From RECG01 sp964444805 (GTDB lineage Bacteria > Bacillota_I > Bacilli_A > Acholeplasmatales > Acholeplasmataceae): a DNA stretch of 41,694 bases. The position numbers and the translations under genes were made by a program. A model generated the notes under the pieces. It was not told the DNA's origin and did not search any database. It worked only from the letters and a program-made list of their open reading frames with translations. Every line of letters begins with the position of its first letter. Within the stretch, counting starts at the first letter, position 1. The DNA is taken from assembly GCA_964444805.1 (NCBI GenBank), contig CAYUIK010000031.1:1-41694 (forward strand), in the 5' to 3' direction. This document shows, one piece after another, positions 1-7,022 of this stretch.

Positions 1-532
1 ATCAAGAGATTTGATCAGTTTGAGCGTCGACGGTTATTATGCCGGAAACCAACTCATCGAAACGATCGATCTGGATACGTACAAGGTCTATTATCCTGCC
101 AACATCTCGAGTCCGATGCGCGAGTTTCTCGTTTTCTTTGCCGGACTCATGGCGGTGATTTTGTTAACGCTCTTCGGACTCTTCTTATATTCCATCGTTC
201 ATGCCGTCACACGAAACGTTATGAATGCCAGAAAGAAGGATTTTGCCATCTTCCGTTCGATCGGCGCCAATCAATACGTGCTCGCCCGACTCGTCGTGAT
301 CGAACAGGTGTTCATTTCCGTGACTGGATTCATTTTGACACTCATCATTTTAAACCTTTTGAGTTCGAGTATTCCGATGATCGGTAACACGATTCCCTAT
401 ATGGAGCGTCAGGACTATGTCATTTTGTTCGGCGTTTTCGTCCTGTTCGGAACCTGGCTTGGTCTCAGGTTTAATAAGAAGGTCTTCAAACAAAGCGTCA
501 TCGAGACCTTGACGATGAGTAGGGAGGAGTAA
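1..532 (+). CDS. FtsX-like ABC permease, C-terminal part (5' end outside window)
   Basis: The reading frame is open from base 2 to the TAA at 530-532, so the gene is cut by the window edge and only about 176 C-terminal residues are visible. They hold three hydrophobic segments (around FLVFFAGLMAVILLTLFGL, then a stretch near VIEQVFISVTGFILTLIIL, then one near YVILFGVFVLFGTWLGL). The sequence between the first two contains the 'KKDFAIFRSIGANQ' type loop characteristic of FtsX/MacB-like permeases. An AGGGAGGAG ribosome binding site for the next gene overlaps its last codons, and the intergenic gap is 4 nt, so the two are one operon and probably one transporter. The substrate cannot be read from the sequence; peptide, lipoprotein or antimicrobial export are family possibilities only. 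Confidence 0.8.
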   Translation, partial: SRDLISLSVDGYYAGNQLIETIDLDTYKVYYPANISSPMREFLVFFAGLMAVILLTLFGLFLYSIVHAVTRNVMNARKKDFAIFRSIGANQYVLARLVVIEQVFISVTGFILTLIILNLLSSSIPMIGNTIPYMERQDYVILFGVFVLFGTWLGLRFNKKVFKQSVIETLTMSREE

Positions 533-536
533 GACG

Positions 537-2963
537 ATGATCAAACTTAGACACTTAGATAAATATTTCAATCATCGGAAGAAAAACGAGATCCACGTCA
601 TCAACGACGTATCCCTCGATTTTCCTTCAAAAGGTCTTGTCGTACTCTTAGGACCTTCGGGTTCGGGGAAAACGACGCTTTTAAACGTCCTCGGTGGACT
701 CGACGGTGTACATCAAGGCGAAATCATTTTCAATGACCAGTCGATTTCGAAATACCATGCCAAAACGTGGGATGACATTCGAAACGAATCGGTCGGTTAT
801 ATCTTTCAAAACTACAATCTCTTGCCCGATCTATCCGTATTCGACAATATCGCTTTCGTTCTTAAAATGATCGGAATCAACGATGACAAAGTCATCGAAG
901 AGCGCGTTCACTACATCCTTCGGGCATTGAACATGTATCCCTTTAGAAAAAAGAAGGCTCTTCAACTATCGGGTGGGCAGCAACAGAGAGTCGCGATCGC
1001 GCGGGCGCTCGTCAAAAACCCTGAAGTCATCATTGCCGATGAACCGACCGGCAATCTCGACAGTCGTAACACGCTTGAAATCATGAATATCATCAAAGCG
1101 ATTTCCCGCGAGAAACTCGTTGTTCTCGTGACGCATGAAAAGGACCTCGCGGATTTTTATGGCGATCGCATTATCGAAATCATCGACGGACAGATCGTCG
1201 ATGACCGGGAAAATAGCGGAGCCGACGACCATAGCATGGGACGAGATGATACGATCTATCTCAAGGATCTAAACGAAGTCGCGGCAGTCGACGACCAGGC
1301 CCTGCGGGCCACGCTTTACTCCGATCAGCAGAACCACGAGGATTCGATTTCGATTCGACTGATCGTCAAGAACCGGACACTCTATCTCGATGTCGATACG
1401 TCCATCCGGAAAGTCAAACTCGTCGATGCTTCGGCAGGCGTTACGATCAAAGATGAGGCCTATAAGAAAAAGAGCCGTGAAGAACTGATCGAAACGAGCT
1501 TCGAACTCGATTCCTTGGATAATCGGGATGTGAAACGCGAACGACGGATCATGGTATCGTTGAAGCATACGCTCTTCATGGCGGCAGCGAAATTTTTAAG
1601 GACGACGAGAAAAGGAAAGATCATGCTTTTCAGCTTTATGGTTGCCGGTGCGGTTATTGCCTTTACGATCGCGACCCTTGCAAGTGTTTTGATCGTTAAA
1701 CCGGAGCCATACATGAGTATCAGCAAAGGTCATGTTTCACTTCAACGGGAGGAGTTGATCAACCGTCCGACTTACCAGGATTTAAGCGATTATCGAAAAG
1801 AAGGTGACGATGATTTTTATATCAACACGTTTACGTCCACTCAGATTCACTTTTTGTCGCCATCCAGGGAACGAACGGGACTATCCATATCGGGAAATGT
1901 CGACCTCATCGATCACGTTCGTGAAAAAGACTTAGTTGCCGGGCGCATGCCGGTTGACCATAGAGAAGTTCTTATTACGCGCATCATCGCGGAAGAGTTG
2001 ACGAAAAACAGCAATGGACAAGAAGAAGGTATTTGGACCTTCGAACACATATTCTATGAGAAAACGGAATTAAATGGTCACGAGATGCGTATTGTTGGCA
2101 TCGTTGATTCGGACATATCACTGTTCTACCTCGATCGGGACTTTGCAAATCTCGCATTTAGCCCTATTCTAGAACTCGATCAGAGTGGCAATGCGTTTTC
2201 TTCGAAACCGGTCGCATTTTTCGATTCTACTTCGTTGAGCCAGGGAGCTTTGCCGGAACCGGGAGAAGTGTTGATTTCCGACTTTGTTTTCATGCTTCAT
2301 TTCACGGAACCCGACACTTGGCCACTCGAAGTCGACGGACTCGACTATGCCATCAGCGGAACATTCTCTTCCGAACTTGAGGAAGGCTATACGGTTTACA
2401 TGCATGCAAGCGATTTAGAAGCGTTGCGCTTCCCGGAAGTTAATCGCGTCTTCATCTACACGAACGATTCGAATGCGCTTGCAGAGGAGCTCGTGCTTGA
2501 CGGATATCGGGCGGATGACGTCTATCAGGAGGCCTATGAAAATGCGCAATCCGAAAATCAACTCGTTATATTTTCCACAGTCGGCGTTTCCGCCTTGTTA
2601 CTCGGTTTCGCCTTGCTCGGTTTCTATTTCGTCATCCGTTCATCCTTGATTTCCCGGATTTACGAGGTAAGCGTTCACCGTGCACTCGGTGTACACAAAA
2701 AGGATATATTCATATCTTTTTTAATCGAGATTATGTTCTTGACGACGATTTCGACTTTGGTCGGTTACGTGCTCGCAACCATCGCTTTGACAAGGTTGCA
2801 AGAGGGTTTGCTCGGTCAGCTTAACTTTTTCCAGGTCACGCCGCTTAGTGTCGCTGCCGGAGTCGCCCTGCTCTATCTCATGAATGTTCTTGCCGGACTC
2901 TTTCCCGTGTTCATGTTGTTACGCCGGACGCCGGCCCAAATACTCGCTCAATACGATATCTAA
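537..2963 (+). CDS. Fused ABC transporter ATPase-FtsX permease (MacB-like)
   Basis: An 808-residue protein with the ATPase first and the permease second. The ATPase has Walker A GPSGSGKTT (39-47), Q-loop Gln91, signature LSGGQ (144-148), Walker B IIADEP (165-170) and the H-loop His at about 200. It resembles the LolD/MacB subfamily (short, 'NLDS' D-loop). A charged linker (about 210-350) leads to one membrane segment (about 362-386), a roughly 290-residue extracytoplasmic domain, and three more membrane segments in the last 130 residues: the MacB/FtsX four-helix topology of mechanotransmission (type VII) ABC proteins. The upstream permease fragment is its likely partner. The start ATG follows AGGGAGGAG with good spacing. 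The substrate is unknown. Transcription probably ends at the hairpin directly downstream. Confidence 0.88.
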   Translation: MIKLRHLDKYFNHRKKNEIHVINDVSLDFPSKGLVVLLGPSGSGKTTLLNVLGGLDGVHQGEIIFNDQSISKYHAKTWDDIRNESVGYIFQNYNLLPDLSVFDNIAFVLKMIGINDDKVIEERVHYILRALNMYPFRKKKALQLSGGQQQRVAIARALVKNPEVIIADEPTGNLDSRNTLEIMNIIKAISREKLVVLVTHEKDLADFYGDRIIEIIDGQIVDDRENSGADDHSMGRDDTIYLKDLNEVAAVDDQALRATLYSDQQNHEDSISIRLIVKNRTLYLDVDTSIRKVKLVDASAGVTIKDEAYKKKSREELIETSFELDSLDNRDVKRERRIMVSLKHTLFMAAAKFLRTTRKGKIMLFSFMVAGAVIAFTIATLASVLIVKPEPYMSISKGHVSLQREELINRPTYQDLSDYRKEGDDDFYINTFTSTQIHFLSPSRERTGLSISGNVDLIDHVREKDLVAGRMPVDHREVLITRIIAEELTKNSNGQEEGIWTFEHIFYEKTELNGHEMRIVGIVDSDISLFYLDRDFANLAFSPILELDQSGNAFSSKPVAFFDSTSLSQGALPEPGEVLISDFVFMLHFTEPDTWPLEVDGLDYAISGTFSSELEEGYTVYMHASDLEALRFPEVNRVFIYTNDSNALAEELVLDGYRADDVYQEAYENAQSENQLVIFSTVGVSALLLGFALLGFYFVIRSSLISRIYEVSVHRALGVHKKDIFISFLIEIMFLTTISTLVGYVLATIALTRLQEGLLGQLNFFQVTPLSVAAGVALLYLMNVLAGLFPVFMLLRRTPAQILAQYDI

Positions 2964-2969
2964 AAGAAC

Positions 2970-3009
2970 GCGTCCCTTGCTCGCACGGAGCAGGGGACGC
3001 ATCTTTTTT
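2970..3009 (+). terminator. Rho-independent terminator after ABC gene, possibly bidirectional
   Basis: A 13-bp stem (2970-2982 with 2988-3000, one G-T pair), a 5-nt loop, and a T run at 3004-3009. It sits between convergent genes; the nitroreductase stop codon overlaps the T run, and on the minus strand the stem is followed by a weaker T-rich stretch, so it may serve both. Confidence 0.85.
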
Positions 3010-3616
3010 AAAGCCAAGTCGTAATGTCATCAACGGGTAGACGCAACGATGCATGCCCGTCTTCCGCCCGTTTGCCGATCGAAACGATCAGTGCGGGACG
3101 GTAGCGCGTGTCATCGAGATCAAGAACTGGTAACATGCGGTCATGATCGAAACCACCGATCGGGCAGGTATCGTATCCGTGTTCGCGGGCGACGTGCATG
3201 AGCTGCATCGCGACGAGTCCACAATCGATCAAACCGCTTTTCTCGATCCGCTCCGGTGCGAGAGTCGGAACCATATTGGCGATGTTGCGGATCTGTCTGT
3301 CGCGAACGTCTTTGGGCATAGCGTGCGCTTCATAGGCCATATCATAGATCTTTTCGGCGTAATCGTATTTCTTCAAGTCCGTCATGATCAGAATCATCGC
3401 CGCCGATGTTTCGAGTTGTGTCTGGTTGTTCGAAAGCGCTTTTTTGAGTTTCTTTTTGCCGTCCTCGGATGCGATGACGACGAAACGCCAGGGCTGCATG
3501 TTCATCGAGGAAGGCGCACGCGTTGCTTTTCGTAAGATTTCATTCATTTCCTCACGACTGATTTTCACGGACGGGTCGTAGAGGCGAATCGAACGTCGTT
3601 TTTCTAGGTCTACCAT
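3008..3616 (-). CDS. Nitroreductase-family FMN oxidoreductase
   Basis: A 202-residue protein of the nitroreductase/NfsA-FRP superfamily: FMN-dependent NAD(P)H reduction of nitroaromatics, quinones or similar compounds in the cytoplasm. Visible family features are the N-terminal 'RRSIRLYDP' (FMN phosphate-binding arginines), the 'RAPSSMNMQPWRFVVI' segment that contacts FMN, a central 'GLVAMQLMHVAREHG', and a 'PIGGF' loop followed by 'PALIVSIGKRAED' near the C terminus. I chose the ATG at 3616 over the GTG at 3625 because AAGGAG lies 8 nt before the ATG, while the GTG would sit inside it. The gene is monocistronic, divergent from the histidine phosphatase. The physiological substrate is not evident. 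Confidence 0.88.
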   Translation of the reverse strand: MVDLEKRRSIRLYDPSVKISREEMNEILRKATRAPSSMNMQPWRFVVIASEDGKKKLKKALSNNQTQLETSAAMILIMTDLKKYDYAEKIYDMAYEAHAMPKDVRDRQIRNIANMVPTLAPERIEKSGLIDCGLVAMQLMHVAREHGYDTCPIGGFDHDRMLPVLDLDDTRYRPALIVSIGKRAEDGHASLRLPVDDITTWL

Positions 3617-3641
3617 GGTAATCACTCCTTTATCGGTTTCG

Positions 3642-3669
3642 ATTATACCATCATTTGTGATTATGTGAA
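3642..3669 (-). promoter_or_regulatory. Promoter of nitroreductase gene
   Basis: Minus-strand TTCACA (3669-3664), 16-nt spacer, TATAAT (3647-3642) with an upstream TGG extended -10. It is back to back with the promoter of the gene at 3722. Confidence 0.65.
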
Positions 3670-3690
3670 ATGAATGTGCTAACCGTTTTA

Positions 3691-3699
3691 TGGTATAAT
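3691..3699 (+). promoter_or_regulatory. Extended -10 promoter of histidine phosphatase gene
   Basis: TGG followed by perfect TATAAT (3694-3699), 22 nt before the start codon. No recognisable -35 hexamer at the right distance, so recognition would depend on the extended -10. Confidence 0.6.
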
Positions 3700-3721
3700 T
3701 TTAGTTAGAGGGGTGATTCTT

Positions 3722-4246
3722 ATGAAAACGAAGTTTATCCTGGTCAGACACGGTGAACCGCGTTACGACGAAGTCATTGAGAAGGGTTACGTGGGCATGG
3801 GTTATGACCTTGGAAAACTCAGTGAAAATGGCGTCAGACAAGCCGAAGAAAGAGCAAAAGATCCATCACTGAAGGATGCCGAGATCATCATCTCATCGCC
3901 TTACACGAGAGCTTTACAGACGGCGGCGATTATTTCTCGGTTGACCGATATACCTCTAACGGTTGAAAACGACCTCCATGAATGGATGCCCGATACGAAG
4001 TTCATCTTCGACTTGAATGCCAACGATTCCTTTCAGGAGTATCTGTCCGCGCATGGCGTGCGCAATGTCTCGCATAGATATCGCTGGGAGTCCTATTCCG
4101 ATTTGAAAAAACGCGTGCAACTAACGCTGATCAAATACAAGAACTACAAGAAAGTGATCGTCGTATGTCACGGCATCGTCATGTCCGCGCTTACGCGCTT
4201 TGATGACGTCATCGAACACTGCGGTGTCCGCGAGGTCAAGCTTTAG
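3722..4246 (+). CDS. Histidine phosphatase (phosphoglycerate mutase-like) family protein
   Basis: A 174-residue member of the histidine phosphatase superfamily. The catalytic RHG motif is at the N terminus ('LVRHGEPRYDE'), the second conserved arginine is in 'SSPYTRALQTA', and the C-terminal catalytic histidine is in 'VVCHGIVMSAL'. The fold is complete but compact. The substrate cannot be predicted: members act on phosphosugars, nucleotides or protein phosphates. The ATG at 3722 is preferred to the GTG at 3713 because the GAGGGGTGAT ribosome binding site covers the GTG and lies about 8 nt before the ATG. The stop TAG shares its last base with the mutY start GTG, so the two genes are translationally coupled. 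Confidence 0.87.
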   Translation: MKTKFILVRHGEPRYDEVIEKGYVGMGYDLGKLSENGVRQAEERAKDPSLKDAEIIISSPYTRALQTAAIISRLTDIPLTVENDLHEWMPDTKFIFDLNANDSFQEYLSAHGVRNVSHRYRWESYSDLKKRVQLTLIKYKNYKKVIVVCHGIVMSALTRFDDVIEHCGVREVKL

Positions 4247-5253
4247 TGGATACGGACAAATTGCTCGACTGGTATCATCGAAACAAGCGCGATTTGACCT
4301 TTCGAAAGACGATCGATCCATATCATATCTGGGTAAGCGAAACGATGCTTCAACAGACTCAAGTTGACACCGTCTTACCCTTTTTTGAGCGCTTCATTGC
4401 CCGATATCCAGATATTCGATCGCTTGCTAAATCTCCGCTCGAAGACATCTTGAAATCGGTCGAAGGCATCGGATATTACCGGCGATTTCGGCTTCTTCAT
4501 CAGGCATCCCAAGTTATCCTGGAGCAATATGATGGCGTGTTTCCGAAGACGTATGGCGAGATCCTCAAACTCCCTGGCATCGGAACGTATACCGCGGGAG
4601 CGATCATGAGTATCGCCTATAACGAACCCCATAGTGCAGTCGACGGAAATGTTATTCGCGTTTTTACGCGTTATTTTGGAATCGATTGTGATATGCGTTC
4701 CGCCAAAAACAAAAAAATAATCGAGCGAAAAAATCAGGAAATCATCGAAAAAACGATCCCCCGCGATTACACTCAGGCACTCATGGATCTCGGTGCGATG
4801 GTCTGTAAACCAAAGCGACCGGTTTGTATGTCTTGTCCGCTCGCCGCTCATTGTCATGCCTATCAGAACGATGCCGTCGATCGTTATCCGTACCTTTCCG
4901 CTCTCAACAAAAAACGAGAAATCTCCTATATTACGCTCGTTGTGAAAAAAGACGATGGCTATTGTTTACATAAGCGGACCCTTGAACTACTCAATAACAT
5001 GTATGAATGGCCGCAGTTCGAAGCGGAAAGCATCCGCTCGGTCATAGCCGATCTCGAAGAAAACGGGATTGAAGTCGAACTCGAGCGCAAGCTCGGGCAC
5101 TATCGACACATCTTCAGTCACCAGATCTGGCACATGGAGGTTTACCTCGTCTCGGTTCGCTCTGGATTTGATCCGACATGGGTGCTCGTATCACCGGATG
5201 AACTCAAAAAAAAACCGATGGCAATCGCACATCGGAAAATCGTAATCGACTAA
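4246..5253 (+). CDS. mutY: A/G-specific adenine glycosylase MutY
   Basis: A 335-residue DNA repair glycosylase that removes adenine mispaired with 8-oxoguanine. Visible features: the catalytic Glu32 in 'WVSETMLQQTQV', the helix-hairpin-helix 'LPGIGTYTAGAI' (108-119), the catalytic Asp132 in 'AVDGNV', and the four cysteines of the [4Fe-4S] cluster at 186, 193, 196 and 202 (C-x6-C-x2-C-x5-C). The C-terminal 120 residues correspond to the NUDIX-like 8-oxoG recognition domain. It starts with GTG overlapping the upstream TAG by one base; GAGG lies about 10 nt before it. It is convergent with queT, with only 3 nt between the stop codons and no hairpin terminator visible. Confidence 0.95.
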   Translation: MDTDKLLDWYHRNKRDLTFRKTIDPYHIWVSETMLQQTQVDTVLPFFERFIARYPDIRSLAKSPLEDILKSVEGIGYYRRFRLLHQASQVILEQYDGVFPKTYGEILKLPGIGTYTAGAIMSIAYNEPHSAVDGNVIRVFTRYFGIDCDMRSAKNKKIIERKNQEIIEKTIPRDYTQALMDLGAMVCKPKRPVCMSCPLAAHCHAYQNDAVDRYPYLSALNKKREISYITLVVKKDDGYCLHKRTLELLNNMYEWPQFEAESIRSVIADLEENGIEVELERKLGHYRHIFSHQIWHMEVYLVSVRSGFDPTWVLVSPDELKKKPMAIAHRKIVID

Positions 5254-5256
5254 ACG

Positions 5257-5739
5257 TCACGTGAAGAGTTCTAAAAAGTTTCGGTTTTTCCTTAGCACCA
5301 GATAGAGCGGGAGACCGAGAACATAGAGTACGACGAACTCACCGAAGAAGACCCAGGCAGCGGTTTCTAAAAAGGGGAAATCATAGAGATAGGCGACCAT
5401 ATAGCCGACCAGCAGGCCATTGGTTACGGCTGGAAAGGCAAGGGCGAAGATACTTTGTCTTCGAAAAATGGCCATGAGTATGAGAGCGATCATGGTGGCA
5501 AGCGTTCCTACAGCTGCATCGATGACGCCGAAAGGACTCATAATCCAGTTCGCGAGAAACGTACCGATCGAAAGACCCCAAAAACTCCTTCGATCGAAAA
5601 AAATAAGAATGAGCAGGACTTCGGCGATTCGGAACTGGACCATTTCAAAACTCATGAACTGGAACAGGAACACGAACACGACGTAGATCGCAGCAATCAT
5701 CGTCTGCCTAAGGACGTCTTTGATTCGTAAAGGTTTCAT
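5257..5739 (-). CDS. queT: QueT-family queuosine-precursor ECF transporter S-component
   Basis: A 160-residue, very hydrophobic protein with about five to six membrane helices, matching the QueT (COG4708) family of substrate-binding components of ECF transporters, which import queuosine precursors with the shared EcfAA'T module (not in this window). Recognisable features are the N-terminal 'MIAAIYVVFVFLFQFMSFEMVQFRIAE' character (a long run of helix 1 ending in the conserved 'QFRIAE'), the 'GLSIGTFLANWIMSPFGVID' loop-helix with its 'GTFLAN', and 'PAVTNGLLVGYM'. The identification is strengthened by two contexts: the preQ1-I riboswitch directly upstream and tgt, the enzyme that inserts preQ1 into tRNA, divergently transcribed next to it. 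The ribosome binding site AGGGAG is 7 nt before the ATG and is part of the riboswitch pseudoknot. Confidence 0.9.
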   Translation of the reverse strand: MKPLRIKDVLRQTMIAAIYVVFVFLFQFMSFEMVQFRIAEVLLILIFFDRRSFWGLSIGTFLANWIMSPFGVIDAAVGTLATMIALILMAIFRRQSIFALAFPAVTNGLLVGYMVAYLYDFPFLETAAWVFFGEFVVLYVLGLPLYLVLRKNRNFLELFT

Positions 5740-5747
5740 TTAAACAC

Positions 5748-5786
5748 TCCCTGTTTTGTTATCGCTGGTTTCCTAGGGTACAGCGA
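5748..5786 (-). ncRNA. preQ1-I riboswitch controlling queT translation
   Basis: Minus strand: P1 TCGCTG (5786-5781) pairs with CAGCGA (5767-5762) around a 13-nt loop. The 5' part of the loop holds CCCT (5778-5775), and the loop ends with a C at the position of the preQ1-contacting cytosine of class I aptamers. The 3' tail is TAACAAAACAGGG, the A-rich tail of the class, very like that of the Thermoanaerobacter tengcongensis aptamer. The tail's AGGG (5752-5749) can pair with CCCT to form the P2 pseudoknot. Since AGGGAG is also the Shine-Dalgarno sequence of queT, ligand binding should hide it: translational repression by preQ1. The entire leader is hardly longer than the aptamer. Confidence 0.88.
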
Positions 5787-5794
5787 AGAATACC

Positions 5795-5823
5795 TTAACA
5801 TTGTAACAGGATTGTGTTATAAT
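5795..5823 (+). promoter_or_regulatory. Promoter of tgt
   Basis: TTAACA (5795-5800), 17-nt spacer, TATAAT (5818-5823) preceded by TGT. The predicted transcript begins near 5830, giving a leader of only about 15 nt that is almost entirely the ribosome binding site. Confidence 0.75.
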
Positions 5824-5828
5824 TACAA
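5800..5828 (-). promoter_or_regulatory. Promoter of queT
   Basis: Minus-strand TTGTAA (5828-5823), 17-nt spacer, TACAAT (5805-5800) with TGT extended -10. The predicted start site is about 7 nt before riboswitch P1. It overlaps the opposing tgt promoter. Confidence 0.65.
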
Positions 5829-5844
5829 GGAAAAGGAAGGTCCT

Positions 5845-6960
5845 ATGAGTATTACATTCGAAGTAACGCACGTTTGCCGCCAAAGCGGTGCCCGTCTCGG
5901 GCTTTTAAAAACACCACACGGTCATTTTGAGACGCCTTTTTTTATGCCAGTCGGTACACAAGCCACCGTCAAGACGCTCGATACCGATGAGATTCAAGCT
6001 GTTTCCGAAGGCATGATCCTCGGCAATACCTATCATCTTTGGCTACAACCCGGCGTTGATGTCATCAAAGCCCATGACGATCTTAGAACGTTCATGAATT
6101 GGGATGGTGCTCTTTTGACCGACAGTGGGGGCTTCCAGGTCTTTTCTCTGACCGACATCAGGCGAATTACGGAAGAAGGCGTACACTTTCGCCATCACAA
6201 AAGCGGTGCGCCGCTTTTCATGTCTCCGGAAGACTCGATTCGGATACAGGAAATACTCGGAGCCGATATCATCATGAGTTTCGATGAATGTCCGCCACCA
6301 TACGCTTCCTATGACTATCATAAGGATAGCGTCCTTCGTACGCTCAGGTGGGCCAAGCGCGGCAAGGACGCTTTGAAAACGGATCAAGCGCTTTTTGGAA
6401 TCGTGCAAGGCGGATTGAACAAGGATTTGCGGGCATTTTCAGCGCGTGCCCTCGTAGAAATGGACTTTCCCGGATATTCAGTCGGCGGATTGTCCGTCGG
6501 TGAAAAGAAGCACGAGATGTATGAGATGACCGAATATCTAAACGATATTCTCCCCTTCGACAAGCCGCGCTATCTCATGGGCGTTGGTGCACCCGATGAT
6601 CTGGTCGAAAATGTCATCAACGGTATGGATATGTTCGATTGTGTTTTGCCGACCAGAATCGCGCGTCATGGAACGGCTTTTACGACGAAAGGACGTCTCA
6701 TCATTCGGAATAAGTCCTTTGAAAACGACCTTTCCCCGCTCGACGAAGGTCTCAATACCAAAGTCAGCGTCTATACGAAAGCCTATTTGCGGCACTTGTT
6801 CAAAGCCGATGAGATCCTCGGGAAAAGGCTTGTCACCTATCAAAATCTCGCATATCTCAAGCACTTGATGAAAGAGATCCGGCAGGCGATCAAAGAAAAT
6901 CGACTGCTCGATTATCGTGATGAAATGAAGAAACGGACGAATTACTTCAAACCGCAATAA
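5845..6960 (+). CDS. tgt: tRNA-guanine(34) transglycosylase Tgt lacking the zinc site
   Basis: A 371-residue TIM-barrel enzyme exchanging G34 of GUN-anticodon tRNAs for preQ1. Catalytic motifs are intact: 'TDSGGFQVFSL' with Asp93, 'FDECPPP', 'GIVQGG' (185-190), 'YSVGGLSVGE', and the nucleophile in 'MFDCVLPTRIARHGTAF' (about Asp265). The subdomain that normally binds zinc through C-x-C-x2-C plus a distant His is present in outline ('SPLDEGLNTKVSVYTKAYLRHLF ... LVTYQNLAYL', split here), but positions 302, 304 and 307 are Gly, Asn and Val, and position 333 is Gln. All four ligands are thus lost without a deletion or frame change. The ATG at 5845 follows AAGGAAGG; the frame extends upstream to 5812, but that part precedes the transcription start. 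Confidence 0.95.
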   Translation: MSITFEVTHVCRQSGARLGLLKTPHGHFETPFFMPVGTQATVKTLDTDEIQAVSEGMILGNTYHLWLQPGVDVIKAHDDLRTFMNWDGALLTDSGGFQVFSLTDIRRITEEGVHFRHHKSGAPLFMSPEDSIRIQEILGADIIMSFDECPPPYASYDYHKDSVLRTLRWAKRGKDALKTDQALFGIVQGGLNKDLRAFSARALVEMDFPGYSVGGLSVGEKKHEMYEMTEYLNDILPFDKPRYLMGVGAPDDLVENVINGMDMFDCVLPTRIARHGTAFTTKGRLIIRNKSFENDLSPLDEGLNTKVSVYTKAYLRHLFKADEILGKRLVTYQNLAYLKHLMKEIRQAIKENRLLDYRDEMKKRTNYFKPQ

Positions 6961-6988
6961 ATCTCTTTCAATTCAGGGGATTATCGTG

Positions 6989-6994
6989 TAAAAT
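6989..6994 (+). promoter_or_regulatory. Possible -10 of an ftsZ promoter
   Basis: TAAAAT, 28 nt before the ftsZ start, with only a weak -35 (TTTCAA at 6966-6971, 17-nt spacer). There is no terminator after tgt, so read-through from tgt is also possible. Confidence 0.4.
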
Positions 6995-7022
6995 GGAAAT
7001 AAGGAATTAAGGAGGATGCACC

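Noticed and set aside
4246..5253. Endonuclease III (Nth) as identity of the HhH-GPD glycosylase
   Set aside because: The catalytic Glu32, the 'VDGNV' Asp motif, the absence of the Nth catalytic lysine and the extra C-terminal NUDIX-like domain indicate MutY.
5812..5844. Upstream extension of tgt (start at 5812)
   Set aside because: These bases include the tgt -10 box and would not be transcribed from it; a good ribosome binding site precedes the ATG at 5845.
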